This document shows, piece after piece, positions 23,120 to 34,200 of a stretch of 64,000 bases of DNA. The notes under the pieces are model-generated. The model was given only the letters and a program-made list of their open reading frames with translations. It was not told where the DNA came from and did no database searches. The stretch lies in assembly GCA_003439945.1 (NCBI GenBank), contig QVRM01002104.1, positions 264,501-328,500 on the forward strand. Reading direction: 5' to 3'. Origin of the DNA: Dermanyssus gallinae (taxonomy: Eukaryota > Arthropoda > Arachnida > Mesostigmata > Dermanyssidae). The first letter of the stretch is position 1. The number at the start of each line of letters is the position of its first letter. The position numbers were made by a program, and so were the translations under genes.

Positions 23120-23725
23120 TCCCGCCCTTGAATTGTTGGGCGGTTCTAAGTTTATTGACATAGCACTTTGACTTTGCAAATCTCTAGAGAAAGAAGTCTA
23201 AATGCGTTAAATCGCGCCATCTAGGCGGCTCTTTCTGGTCGCCTGAACGGGATATTACACGATCATCCACACCATGGAGTACAATATCACGATTTTGTTC
23301 ACGTTTTTGTCTGTTACTGGCCGAAGTCCTCCCCGAACGTGGGTCATCTGCGGTATCTTCACGTCGGTCGCGAAATACAGTTCTTCACGACGGTACCGTT
23401 CAAATACAGTGTTTCGGGGCACTGCTTCATCACCACAAGCAGTTTGTAACATTTCGACCATATTAGAACACATGATTTGCTTGCTTTTTCACTTTCGGTT
23501 CCTTAAAAATCGATAAATCTCGTGTTGTTTACTTTTCTGAACTAAACTCAGACAATAACCGCCGCCATCGAGCATTGGGAAATTTGGCCTGTGTAGCTGA
23601 TGAATGATGCTTCTAAGCAAAGCATAACGAAAGACTGTGATGATCAAATTTCTGGCAGCAAAATTCAAGGTACTAGAACTTGTCGATCCGCCCTCGTATA
23701 TATACATACAAGTGGTAGTATAACA
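23120..23725 (-). pseudogene. Degraded mariner/Tc1-superfamily transposase, copy 1
   Basis: On the - strand the helix-turn-helix region reads MVEMLQTACGDEAVPRNTVF and continues with ERYRR, as in mariner proteins (ML..AYGDDA.S...VFEW..RF). Lower coordinates read DLTHLDFFL then KSKCYVNKLRT, the SPDLTPLDFFLWG..KS.VY.NKP.T end of the DDE domain. The middle of the DDE domain is deleted, so this is non-functional. Its 5' end (23511-23725) is duplicated at 24324-24537. Confidence 0.6.
23511..23725. repeat. Direct repeat A, copy 1 (mariner 5' end)
   Basis: About 214 bp nearly identical to 24324-24537 in the same orientation, starting CGATAAATCTCGTG and ending AGTGGTAGTATA. Ends are not TG...CA, so it is not an LTR. 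Confidence 0.9.
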
Positions 23726-24323
23726 AAATAGAGAAATACTTACACTCCCGCCCTTTAACCGCGATTTAATACGCGCGGACCCGAACGGGAGTGCCCACCA
23801 GCCCGAATTGACAGGCCGGCAGATCCCCCACCCTCCCCCCTATCGAGGTTCGGAATGGGGGTACCACACTACTCCACCGTACCGATTAGACGCATTCACC
23901 TCGCGATTCCGCGTTACACCCCAGAATATACATTCCCCCCGAAGGAGGTCCGACCACTCCAGAGCAGGGGTTCCCCGTAAAATACGGGGCCAGAAGGCCC
24001 TCTCGACCGGTGGTCTGCGTTCGTGTGGCCACTTCTCACTCATTTTGCCTATTAAGCCAAGGCAGCAGGCGTCCCGGACGGTACCACCGAGTGTCACTCG
24101 GGGCGTTAACCGTCCAGCCCGGGGGACTTCTATGCAGCACAAGTCCCCCGTATTGGCAGTAGCCTTAACAGCCCTCGAATGGGCCACGACAGGATGACAA
24201 TATAAATTCGTTAACACCCAAATCTATCGTATGCCTTGCCCCCCGGTTAGTTGTTAAAACACGGGAGTGTCGGTTTAGGGAGTTTGTACCGTCTGACTAA
24301 CTTACAAGTGGGCCCGTGAAGGT
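23726..24323 (-). other. GC-rich insert between the two repeats, with a 125-codon - strand ORF
   Basis: A 598-bp block clearly richer in GC than its surroundings. A - strand frame (24217-23840) is open for 125 codons, and its product includes SEKWPHERRPPVERAFWPRI and the stretch FWGVTRNREVNASNR. It reads protein-like but I do not recognise it. It could be part of an unknown mobile element. Confidence 0.35.
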
Positions 24324-24537
24324 CGATAAATCTCGTGTTGTTTACTTTTCTGAACTAAACTCAGACAATAACCGCCGCCATCGAGCATTGGGAAATTTGG
24401 CCTGTGTAGCTGATGAATGATGCTTCTAAGCAAAGCATAACGAAAGACTGTGATGATCAAATTTCTGGCAGCAAAATTCAAGGTACTAGAACTTGTCGAT
24501 CCGCCCTCGTATATATACATATTAGTGGTAGTATATA
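24324..24537. repeat. Direct repeat A, copy 2
   Basis: Second copy of the mariner 5' end. It stops abruptly mid-transposase at 24324 and runs into a (TA)n array at 24533-24557. Confidence 0.9.
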
Positions 24538-24755
24538 TATATATATATATATATATACATCGGTCTATACGGTCTATAATCAGGTACGCTTAGCGCGGCC
24601 TTATTATTTGCCTATACGCACCTTATTGTTCCTCTATATGCGCCAGCAGTGGAGGCACCCCGTAACATCGCTTTCCATAGCGTAAAGTGTTGTTACGTGA
24701 GCCCACGATAACTATTGCTACTAGGACAGCTTTCATTACCACCAGCACTGCTACC

Positions 24756-24799
24756 TAGAATTAAAAACATTTTTAAGGAGGTTGTTTTTAATTCTAGAC
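24756..24799. repeat. 15-bp perfect inverted repeat at the SINE 3' end
   Basis: CTAGAATTAAAAACA and TGTTTTTAATTCTAG face each other across about 14 nt. The right arm is the conserved end of SINE family 2. Confidence 0.8.
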
Positions 24800-25065
24800 T
24801 ATCCTCCGTCCCCTACGGACTTGGCACTTAACCTGAGGTATATCTTCAATGCACCGAGGGCCGGACATGTTAAGATATCTAGGGTTTTCCCAACAGTCCT
24901 TGTGGCAGCATGGCCGCTGACTCTCAGCGCTATGGTTTATCATCTATTCTCAAAGAGCATCGCTCAAAGAAAATTCAACCAACAACAGGGATTGAACCGG
25001 CGACACCCCGGTAGATGACAACCATGACTAGCGCACTAGTCCCCTAGACCACGCCGCCACAGCTA
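24783..25065 (-). mobile_element. tRNA-derived SINE, family 2
   Basis: Read on the - strand, it begins with a tRNA-like head: A box TGGTCTAGGGG (25051-25041) and B box GGTTCAATCCC (24998-24988), both full matches to the Pol III consensus and about 43 bp apart. A body of about 200 bp follows; its distal part (24783-24925) recurs at 50044-50190 in the same orientation. Pol III transcription and LINE-driven mobilisation are family knowledge. Confidence 0.7.
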
Positions 25066-25267
25066 CCTACTGCGATTAATTGTTTTTTATCACCCCCTCG
25101 ATCTCATCTACTGTGGTCGTCATCTCTGTGCTAGTATTTGTCCTTTCTACACTGTTTGCGCCAGTCGTGAAAAATTATGTTCGCAACGTAGTGTGCATTT
25201 CCTCTATTGTGAATGTCCCGTCCCGTTGCTTATTTGTCATTCTTGTTTTTTTCTGTCTGACATAGTC

Positions 25268-25372
25268 CGAAAAATGTTTTTCTCACTGTCCCTTGGGAGC
25301 CCCCAAAGTCCTGTTAAATTCTCTCTTGTCTGTATTTTTAATTGCATCTTGTGTTAACATTTGAGATTTTTT
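25268..25372 (-). pseudogene. Fragment of the CR1/L2-type ORF2 family
   Basis: The - strand reads QMLTQDAIKNTDKREFNRTL then GAPKGQ, nearly matching [20 protein letters not shown] of the intact element at 34400-34470. It is the linker between endonuclease and RT. Confidence 0.75.
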
Positions 25373-25482
25373 GTATATATAAAGGGGAGTACAATATCGT
25401 AGGCTGCTGGGTTTCGCGCATCCCAAGTGTGGGGCAACTAACACATTCGGGTTTTGGAGCTGACTTTTTCGGGTATTGGCAA

Positions 25483-26880
25483 ATTCAAATACCGTAGCTC
25501 TTCTCAACGCCCCAACTCTCCATTAGGTCAAAAAGGATTGCAATGTCCGCCGGGACAAGCCTGCGAGCTGTTTTGCATGCGAGTGCATCTGCACGCAACA
25601 TATAGACCCTCGTGACTGGCAGAAGAAGACAGTGAGTGACAAACAGGTCCCCTACGGAATCACTCCGACGTCTAGAGAATGTTACCCGTAATGCATCAGT
25701 CTGAATGACTGTCGCTACACGAAGAATGCCATGATCGCCACCTTCCCACAGAATACATTTGTAGCAAAAGATAGGCATAAACAGTGAATTATAAGCAATA
25801 AACAGACCTTCAATGGAGACCGCAAGCTTCATGCGTCGTAAAGCTGAAATTACAGAACAGCAGTTAGGAGTTAAACAGTCTAAGTGCGGTTGCCACGGTA
25901 GCTTATCCTGACCTCCAGACACTTGCCCAGACAGGCATGATTCACTGCCTCTGGACGGCGTTAGAAGGACGTTGACACGCTAATTAGTGTCCTGGACTGA
26001 CAAAACAATATGACATTCGTTTTGCTAACGCCAAACTCATTGGTCGTTCTTATGACCTGCTCTACCGGAGCAATAGATTTACTATTTCTCCGCCACGGAT
26101 GTCATGTGGATCGATTCGACAAAAGGATTGTCGTGTCGTCGGCATACGGTATTGCTTTACCTCAATATTTATTTTAAGTTACAAAAATCGACATAATTAT
26201 AAATATAAGCAACGGCCATGGACCGAGCCTGGCGGTGTTCCATGTCAACACTATGCCAGCACGACTTCTCGTATCGATTCCGATGGCCTTCGTCCTACCC
26301 GCAAGATGGGAGTTAAACCAGTCGACCGTGAAGGGCACCCCCGCTTGGGTGTGCCAACATTTGTGTAAAAAGATTGCGATGAAGGCAGTTAAAAGCAGCC
26401 GCCACATAAAAAAAAAACACCCAAACGGATCGAATTACCGACTACCGAGGCAACAGCGAGCATAGCGAAAGCCAAATTGATAAGGTGAGAGGAAGTCAGT
26501 CAATACGTCCCAGTGACAATTCAATCGAAACAGCACAGTCGAGGCAGCTGGATACGTCGTAGTTACCTGCTGAAGGAGCCTGCCTTCCATCAACGCTTTG
26601 CGTTTCTCAATCTCGGCGGTCCGTATTGGACAAGCTCCGGACAGAGGGATATGCGTGCGTTTGCAGTTAACGCATCTACCCGAGTTATTGCAGTTTGCGA
26701 CTAGATGGCCCAGCTGCTCGCAGTGCCGGCACGACACCTCATTCACGGCGACAGTTAGCCGCCATATGGCTTAGACGGAAACACTTATAGGGGTGCCAGC
26801 TGACATACCAACCTTGAACCTGCGGCGTGCAAGAAACACCTCAGCTGGGGGACTCTTATAGTCGAACCCGATGACGTGGT
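25483..26880 (-). pseudogene. Degraded gag-RT non-LTR retrotransposon with internal deletion of the endonuclease
   Basis: Reading down the - strand: LARRRFKVG, two CCHC zinc knuckles (CRHCEQLGHLVANC and CVNCKRTHIPLSGAC), then directly the RT pieces SPYQFGFR, VDWFNSHLAGRT, a decayed GS.LGPLLF motif, YADDT (26146-26135), and the thumb (WQPHLD...FMPIFCYKCILWEGG...ALRVTF). ORF1 knuckles of this type plus this RT are typical of jockey/I/R1-like elements. The endonuclease is missing between knuckles and RT. Many stops. Confidence 0.65.
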
Positions 26881-27033
26881 GCATTCGTCTGCGCCTCGCG
26901 ACCGGCGGAGACACAGAGGTGCGCGGGTTCGAGCCCCACCGTTGCAAATTTTTATTTATGGGGGTCCATCTTTGAAGCAATGGCGAGAAGCAATCCCGTG
27001 GACGGTAAATCTTGGCTGGGGGTCAGCCCGAAA
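26872..27033 (+). mobile_element. tRNA-derived SINE, family 1
   Basis: A box TGGTGCATTCG (one mismatch) at 26875 and a perfect B box GGTTCGAGCCC near 26928, followed by a body that aligns along its full length with the copy at 51448-51599 (shared CTGCGCCTCGCGACCG, CACCGTTGCA, GAAGCAATG, CCCGTSGACG, AGCCCGAAA). Confidence 0.75.
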
Positions 27034-27820
27034 GGTATTTTTGGAGAACTCTTGCTGAATTGCAGAATCACAGTGTCATTAGGGAAGGAGGTTATCGACT
27101 GTGTCACCAGACACTCGCCGCCAGAACCCCCCTCTCTCTCTCTCTTTGGGCTGAGACTACGCCTGCACCGCTTAGAGCCTGATGGATATCCTAACTTATT
27201 TTGCCGCAGCGTTATGCGCCCCTCCCACACACACACACACATACTTAGCGAGCGACAAAAAATCGACCAATCTTCATCGGTAAATCAACGGTCAACTTCA
27301 CTACTGTTTTGTCAATATCTAGCCAAATCTTGATATTTGGTCCAGACCGGGATTCCCAGGACACTGTTGATTTCTAACGCCTCAGCAGCTTTCTCGAATG
27401 TGTTGAACCACAGTTAAATAAGAGTGCGCCTCCTGGTTCAGGCTGAGTCTGGACAAACAGCTCGGAACGTCAGTCTAGAAGGCCACCGAGCCATCATCTG
27501 CGCCGCTGACAGTTATGGAAAGCTTGTACACTTTTTCTCCTTCGGGTTTACACCACCACCACCTTAATTCTGCTACAGAATGAGCGACGTTTCTCCTCTG
27601 CTATAGCGATGCCTGAGTAATATCACCCATATCACTCCCCAGTGGAGAGTAAACAGAACGGGTCATTGCACGTGTGCGGGAGGGCAGACGACAGATGCAT
27701 GTACGACTCTGGCTAGCGAGACCAGCACGCAGAAACTAACATACTACGGCCCGGGGCCGATACTGTCACATGAATTAGCCGGCGCTCAAACAGAACGATG
27801 CTTTTGTATATATATATATA

Positions 27821-27853
<33 letters not shown>

Positions 27854-27986
27854 CTGGCTTGCTTAGTTGCTTAATGTACATTTATTGAGAGCTATAAGGT
27901 TAAGATGGCTAACCTGGAACTAAAGCTATTGAGAACCAGGGCAATGGTAAACGATGCATGGAAACAAGCAAATACAAATTTGAACG

Positions 27987-28058
<72 letters not shown>

Positions 28059-29427
28059 CTAATGTTATACCTAGAACGTGTGTTTTAATGAAGATTTTCA
28101 AGTGTATCTATACATTTATGTGAACTTTAATAACTGTGTGACTTATTAAAAGCTTTAATAACCAGACATTCACTTGCATTACAGACACAGAGTCATCACA
28201 AATTTGGCAAACGAACGCGCCCTTGGCGTCAATTGTGTCCCCTCTAAAGGTCTGTAACTACCTAGACATCACCACTGCGGGCGAAGGCTGTCTGTAGCCT
28301 GGAATCTGGCGTTTTATCTGTTTCTGAGTATTCTTTCGAAAAAAGAGATGCTTATCTTTTTCCAATACGTCCTAAACCGTAGTATAGGTTACTATGTCCT
28401 GCAAGCCAAGATTTTCTAACAGCTGTTTAGTCTTCAAGCAAAGCAGCGAACGCTGTAAACTCGCATGTGTCACCATTCTAACCTTTGGAAATATGTAAGT
28501 TGGCGGGCATGTCGTTCAGTATTAGAAAACCTCGTTGAGAACACCAAAGAGAAATATGCTCTAAGCAAGTTGAAGTCATCGATATTAAAAGCTATAAGCA
28601 AATCGACCTTGTAGCGAAATTTTATAAATATATTGAATGACTCCAACCCACGCTCAAATCTAATTGTATATATATATATATATAACAAAATAATTAATAA
28701 GCGTATAACATACTACAATTGCAGCAACTTGAGAATAAAGTACATTACTACGAAATAAACCGGTGGTGACCATGGCCAAAACTTTAAAGTAGGCTTGATT
28801 GTTGAGCTAATTAAATACGGCCTCGTATATTGTGAAGTTCTTTATTTTCATTGTGTAACCGACAAGATCTTTTGACCCTACTGCGAACTATCAAGAATAC
28901 CCGTCATATATTAATACGCATCACCGTGATGATCACAGCAACAGAGATACGCTTTCTTTCTTACTTCTGTATTGCAACTCCTCGCTCAAAACAGGCAGTT
29001 CACCGCCTTGTCCAACGTGTCCTCAACTAAACTCAACAAGTTGAAAACTTATATATATATATATATATATATAATACGAGACTAGGCGTTTTGTTTGAGA
29101 CGAACACTAAATTTGCATAAGGCTTAATTCACAGAATCCTGCCTTTAACGCACGAAAGTGTTACAATACGAACGAACAAATAGCCTCCGATAATCAAACA
29201 CACGAGCATATCACACTTAACGTTCGGGTTTACGTCGTCAGTAGACTTGATCTAGATATGTTATACCATTTTCCACGATACAAATGCTTATGACCAACAA
29301 ACAGTAACGAGAACAAATAATAGTAGTAATAATAATAATAATAATAATACAAGGGCCCTACGTAACCAGCGAGAGGCAACACGTGTATTATCCACTTTTC
29401 TAACAAAAGCTGAACCACGAGAGAGTG
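27034..29427. other. No gene recognised; TA arrays at 27807-27850, 27992-28054, 28663-28684, 29050-29072
   Basis: Also (AC)n near 27228-27242 and (TAA)n at 29318-29350. Only short frames. This is the region downstream of the NRF-6-like gene, so its 3' UTR lies just below 29428. Confidence 0.6.
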
Positions 29428-31253
29428 TTAGAGCGGCCTATAATTTGCAGGAGCTTTTCGCGGTGAACGTATGGAAGGTTTGGAGGCACTTTGTGAGTCC
29501 AGAAATGTCACGTTGATCGGGGCTTGATCGGGCGAGGTAGCACGTTTGGCGTCATGTCGTCGCACTTTGAAGAACTCGCTGGCAATTCGAAGACAAGGCC
29601 CCTCAACGACGACATAAAGTACCGCCGACAGCGCGAGCGTAATCACGAAATGTCCGCAAAATGAGTAGACCTGGTCACAGAAGCAGAGCGTATGTCTATG
29701 TTGATATGTTTGTATATATGCATTTGCTTATTTGAATGCATGTACGTGTATATATTTATATTTATATTTATATTTTATTATATTTATATTTATATTTTAT
29801 ATTTATATTTATATTTATATTTATATTTATATTTATATTTATATTTATATTTATATTTATATTTATATTATATTTATATTATATTTATATTTATATTTAT
29901 ATTTATATTATATTATATTTATATTTATACAAACAGTGACTTTCTACTTCACCCGATGCACTGAAGCTAAAACAACTCACCTTTCGATAGTGCGAATAGT
30001 AAATTAAAGTACGCGTTGAAGCGACCTCGTAGAGAATCAGCAGTGGGTGAATCAGGTATCCGAGGTAGGCGAGGCGACCCAGTACACCAAAACCGCTCCA
30101 CGAAAGAACTGCCGTTATCGGGCCTGGATGTGACATAAACCATATATATATTTATATATAGCGTAGAAATTTGCACGTATATGTTTTGACTATCAGTTCT
30201 TTATTGTGATTGTAGTTCTATATGATGTGATACTTTCTCAACTGAAAGGCAACACGCGATCGTTAGACTTTTGATAGTTACGTCGATACGCAATTATCCA
30301 GGCAATAGCGGACTACAATATAAATAAAAATATATATATATATATACATTCAAAATAGGAGCTGAGAAATGAGAATATAAGGCGAATTGTTGTTGTTGTT
30401 GTTGTTGTAGTTGTTGTATCTCACCTCCCCGGCCAGAAACACAGGCAAAAATTAGCCACGCTATGCCGAGACTCCAGATGACCCGATGGCTGCCGGCGTA
30501 CAATGTAGCTACTGCCAGCGACGGCAGCTGTACGTTCCACGGGTACGCAATCGCGAGAACTCCGACACAGCCAAATAGCGATGACACCCATAGCATCAGC
30601 TCGACAGCCTGGAGTATAATAGGCGAAGTAGTGTGAAGTATTCGATGTTGACATGAGGGATAATGAAGTAGAGGACACTTATTATTCTAACAGGCCAGAC
30701 TCGACCAGTGGGTCGACAAGCGAGAACAAGGGCACTACTGGCACTATGCAAGCAGTGGTTATTAACTTAGCTAAACAATAACTAAGTTGTTTAGTTAGAT
30801 TGCTTAACTAAACAATTTTGTATCATATTGGTTGGTTGGCTTTTTATTGATAACATGAACACACAACCAGAACACAGCAGGTAGCTAGCTCACTCGGAAA
30901 GTGAGGGGGCAATTTAAATCTGCGCATATATATATATAAAGTGACGAGCAAATTAGTACACGAGTAACGTCCGATATTGCATTCGTCACAATATTTACAT
31001 ACGCACTCGTCAATTTCAAAACAAATTCCTCTCAAGCATATAAGGCGGTGGTAACCATGTCATATTGTTCAGCACATTATAGATCTATTTTTCTCTGATG
31101 ACATTTTCTATTTATTGCTGCAAAAAGCAGGACCCTCGACATAGAGACCCACTACAAATGCCGTCGCTACAATCACGTGTCAACATTATTCTTAGCCTAC
31201 AAAATGATGTGCAAACTTTTGTACTGTACTACCAATTCATGGTGAATAAACCT

Positions 31254-31291
<38 letters not shown>

Positions 31292-34200
31292 CCTACAGTA
31301 TGGACCAATATCCATGAACGACAATCTCGAACGTATACTACTGCTTTTGCGTACCTTGGGTATGCTAATATGCCGATACTTCCGAATCATGTACCCTAGA
31401 AGGATGCCAATGCAGAACGGGCCGACGTGGTTGTACGGCTTTTGGTAGACCATTGAACAGATCTCCACCAGCAAGCTGAAAGGTAACAATGTTAACATGG
31501 GCCGTATCAGTTAATCAATTCGTATTTTCGTGAGCCTTAACAATCAATCAATTAATCAATCAAACGCTTGTTGCTACCCCGCAAGAGCAGAGATGAGAGT
31601 AAACACCGCTCATTCAAATGGAGCCGAGGGTTTCGTCGTGAATGATTAGGAATTTGCTTGGGGAGCTAGGGTGAGGGAGACAGATGCTTTGTGAAGCACA
31701 TCGTAAAAAAGCAGATCTAGAAATCTTGCAGCATGAATGACTCTATGTACACTTACTTCAAAACTACTGCATTGTCGTTGATACAATAATTGAGGGGAAT
31801 TTGTATAGGCATCATTGTTATTGACGGCCTTCGTTCTCGACGTGGCTACTGACTTCTTGTGCGGCTTGGCCCCACTCAGTAAACACGCTAACAAACGGCC
31901 ATTGTCTCGTACATACTGGCACTTTTTTATTTAAGGTGGCGGGGGGGGGGGGATTACCTGACTAGTAATGAACATGCAAACCCACTTAAACGTATCCTTC
32001 TTTCTCGATTCCTCGGGCCCATTATTACATGGCATCTCATCGACACATTGGCACCTGTACAGTTTGGCACCAACCCAGTGCCATTTACGGCAATTGCAAG
32101 ACCCAGAATCTTATGTAAGCAGAATGAACGTTTTTATTGAAAACAATTGAAGTTTAATTACTTGAGATCGGGGAAGAAGATCATTCCTGGTGGCAGATTG
32201 TAGATGAAGGTAATAACCGCTGAGACAACGGAGCCAATCAGAATAAACGCGATGTTAATTATCAGACCTCGGTTGAAAGACCTGCAACAGAAGTAGTCAA
32301 AATCATTATATATATATATATATATATATAAAGCTTTTTGTCGAACGCACTAGCTGGTCTCTGCCGAATTTCGGTCGAGCTTAGTTCACTGTAGACTATG
32401 TTATTTTCTTGTCGCTGTTAATTGTGTTACTGCCGTGTTACATTTATTGACGCTAATGATATTTTTATTTTCTGTCTGAAGCAACATTCAAGCTTGCTGC
32501 AGACGCTTTGGAAAAAAAAACGATTCAATGATAAATGGAAATTCGTGATATGGGGGACTGGTAGATGTGTTTCAGGCTCGGGATATAGAAGGTGCTGTGA
32601 ATGAGATAAGCACACACATACAAAACCTGATAGAATTTTGCAAACGGAGTAACGTAGTACTGACAGTGTGTTCGCTTCCAATGGTCGTGGATACTAAAAA
32701 AGGGCGGGACTATCGGGGTACGTGCAGGGCAGTCAATAGAAAAATAATGCAGTTGGTCAGAGCAGCGAATTACGAATACTTGTCTCTTGAATACATTCAA
32801 GACAATCCAAGGGCCATGGCCTTTGATGGAGTGCACTACGGGGAGGTAGGTGCGGTACTAGCGGCACGGCCAATTGGCAAAAGAGCGTGCGATTGGCACA
32901 AAGTTAGGCCTACTATAATTAAAGTAGTCAATGCCCAAGTAGGATATAGGGCAACAGAGCACGTTAGGGGGATGCAGACGTGGAATCAACAAAATCAGCG
33001 CGGCGCACCGGAAATGCGAGTCCCAAACACAAATTTTTGCAGCACGCGGTATGGGCATTTAAACGAGGGGCAAACGGTACGCTACAGACACACAGGATGG
33101 GACAACAGATACAGGGACATAAGAGAGATGAGGGGACAGCATGGATACAGGGAAGAGTGGGACAACAGGTACAGGGGAAAACGGGACAACGGGAGCTCTT
33201 TCTCGAGGGAGGGGGAACACATAGGAGCAGCGGAGATCAAGGGGGCATTGGAAGTGATCAGACGGTTGGCCATCAGTGGCATCGAGGGGAGGAGATGAAG
33301 GTTGGCCTAAGATGCAAAAGAGGAAGCAGGGCAAAGGAAAAGCCTAGGAGTAATGTTCCTTTTGAACGGGTTGCCATGCTAAATATGAGAGGGGGGAGGC
33401 GAAGAGGAAAGTGGGAAGAATTATATAAATTACTTACAATAAGGTCTGTGGATATCATGATAGTAACGGAAACGCATTTGCGGGAGATGGAAGTGCCGCC
33501 GGGTTTAAAGGGATATAATTGGTATGGTACAAATCGGAATACGGACAATGGAGAAAACAGGTTTGGGGGAGTTGGGATATTAACTAGGGATGCTATTTTG
33601 TGCGAAGAAGTTGTGAATGCCAAAATGAAGGATCTGGTGGTTATAGAGATACGCATGGAAGGGACAATCGGGGCCGTAATGGGGGTATACAGAGCGCCAA
33701 GCAACACGGAAGAAGAAGATGACCAGCTATTTGAAAGGGTATATAAAGTAATGGAGGAATATCAGGATAAAGGAGGGGTAATATGTTTGGGAGATTGGAA
33801 TGCACATATCGAACAGTTAGATGGACGAGAAGACAGAGCGGGCAGAAGACTAATACAATTAGCAGAGTCGAGTGAGGCCCAAATTTTAAATTTGGACCCG
33901 CGGGTAGAAGGGAGATATACGTACACGCAGGGGGATAGAAAGTCGTGCGTAGATTATGTACTGACGAAGGGTAAAATAGATAAATGGGTAGAAGAAATCA
34001 AGATAGACGAAGAGAAAACATACAATGTTGGAAGTGATCATAATTGGGTAGAAGTGAGTGGGAGGAAGAAGAAGCCAGGACGCGTAGTTGTACAAAAGAA
34101 ATGTCTGGATAAACACGAATGGGCACAGAAAGTAGAATATATAAAACAGCTCTTAGTGGCAAATGGGGAAAGGCAGGTAGACGAGATGCATAGGAATATT

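Noticed and set aside
23511..24537. LTR retrotransposon with 214-bp LTRs
   Set aside because: Repeat ends lack TG...CA, there is no primer-binding site, and the first repeat continues into mariner coding sequence.
24988..25051. Genuine tRNA gene
   Set aside because: Pol III boxes are present but the acceptor stem does not close convincingly and a repeat body follows; it is a SINE head.
29692..30007. Three overlapping YLYL / IFIF membrane-like ORFs
   Set aside because: Encoded by the TATATT hexanucleotide microsatellite.
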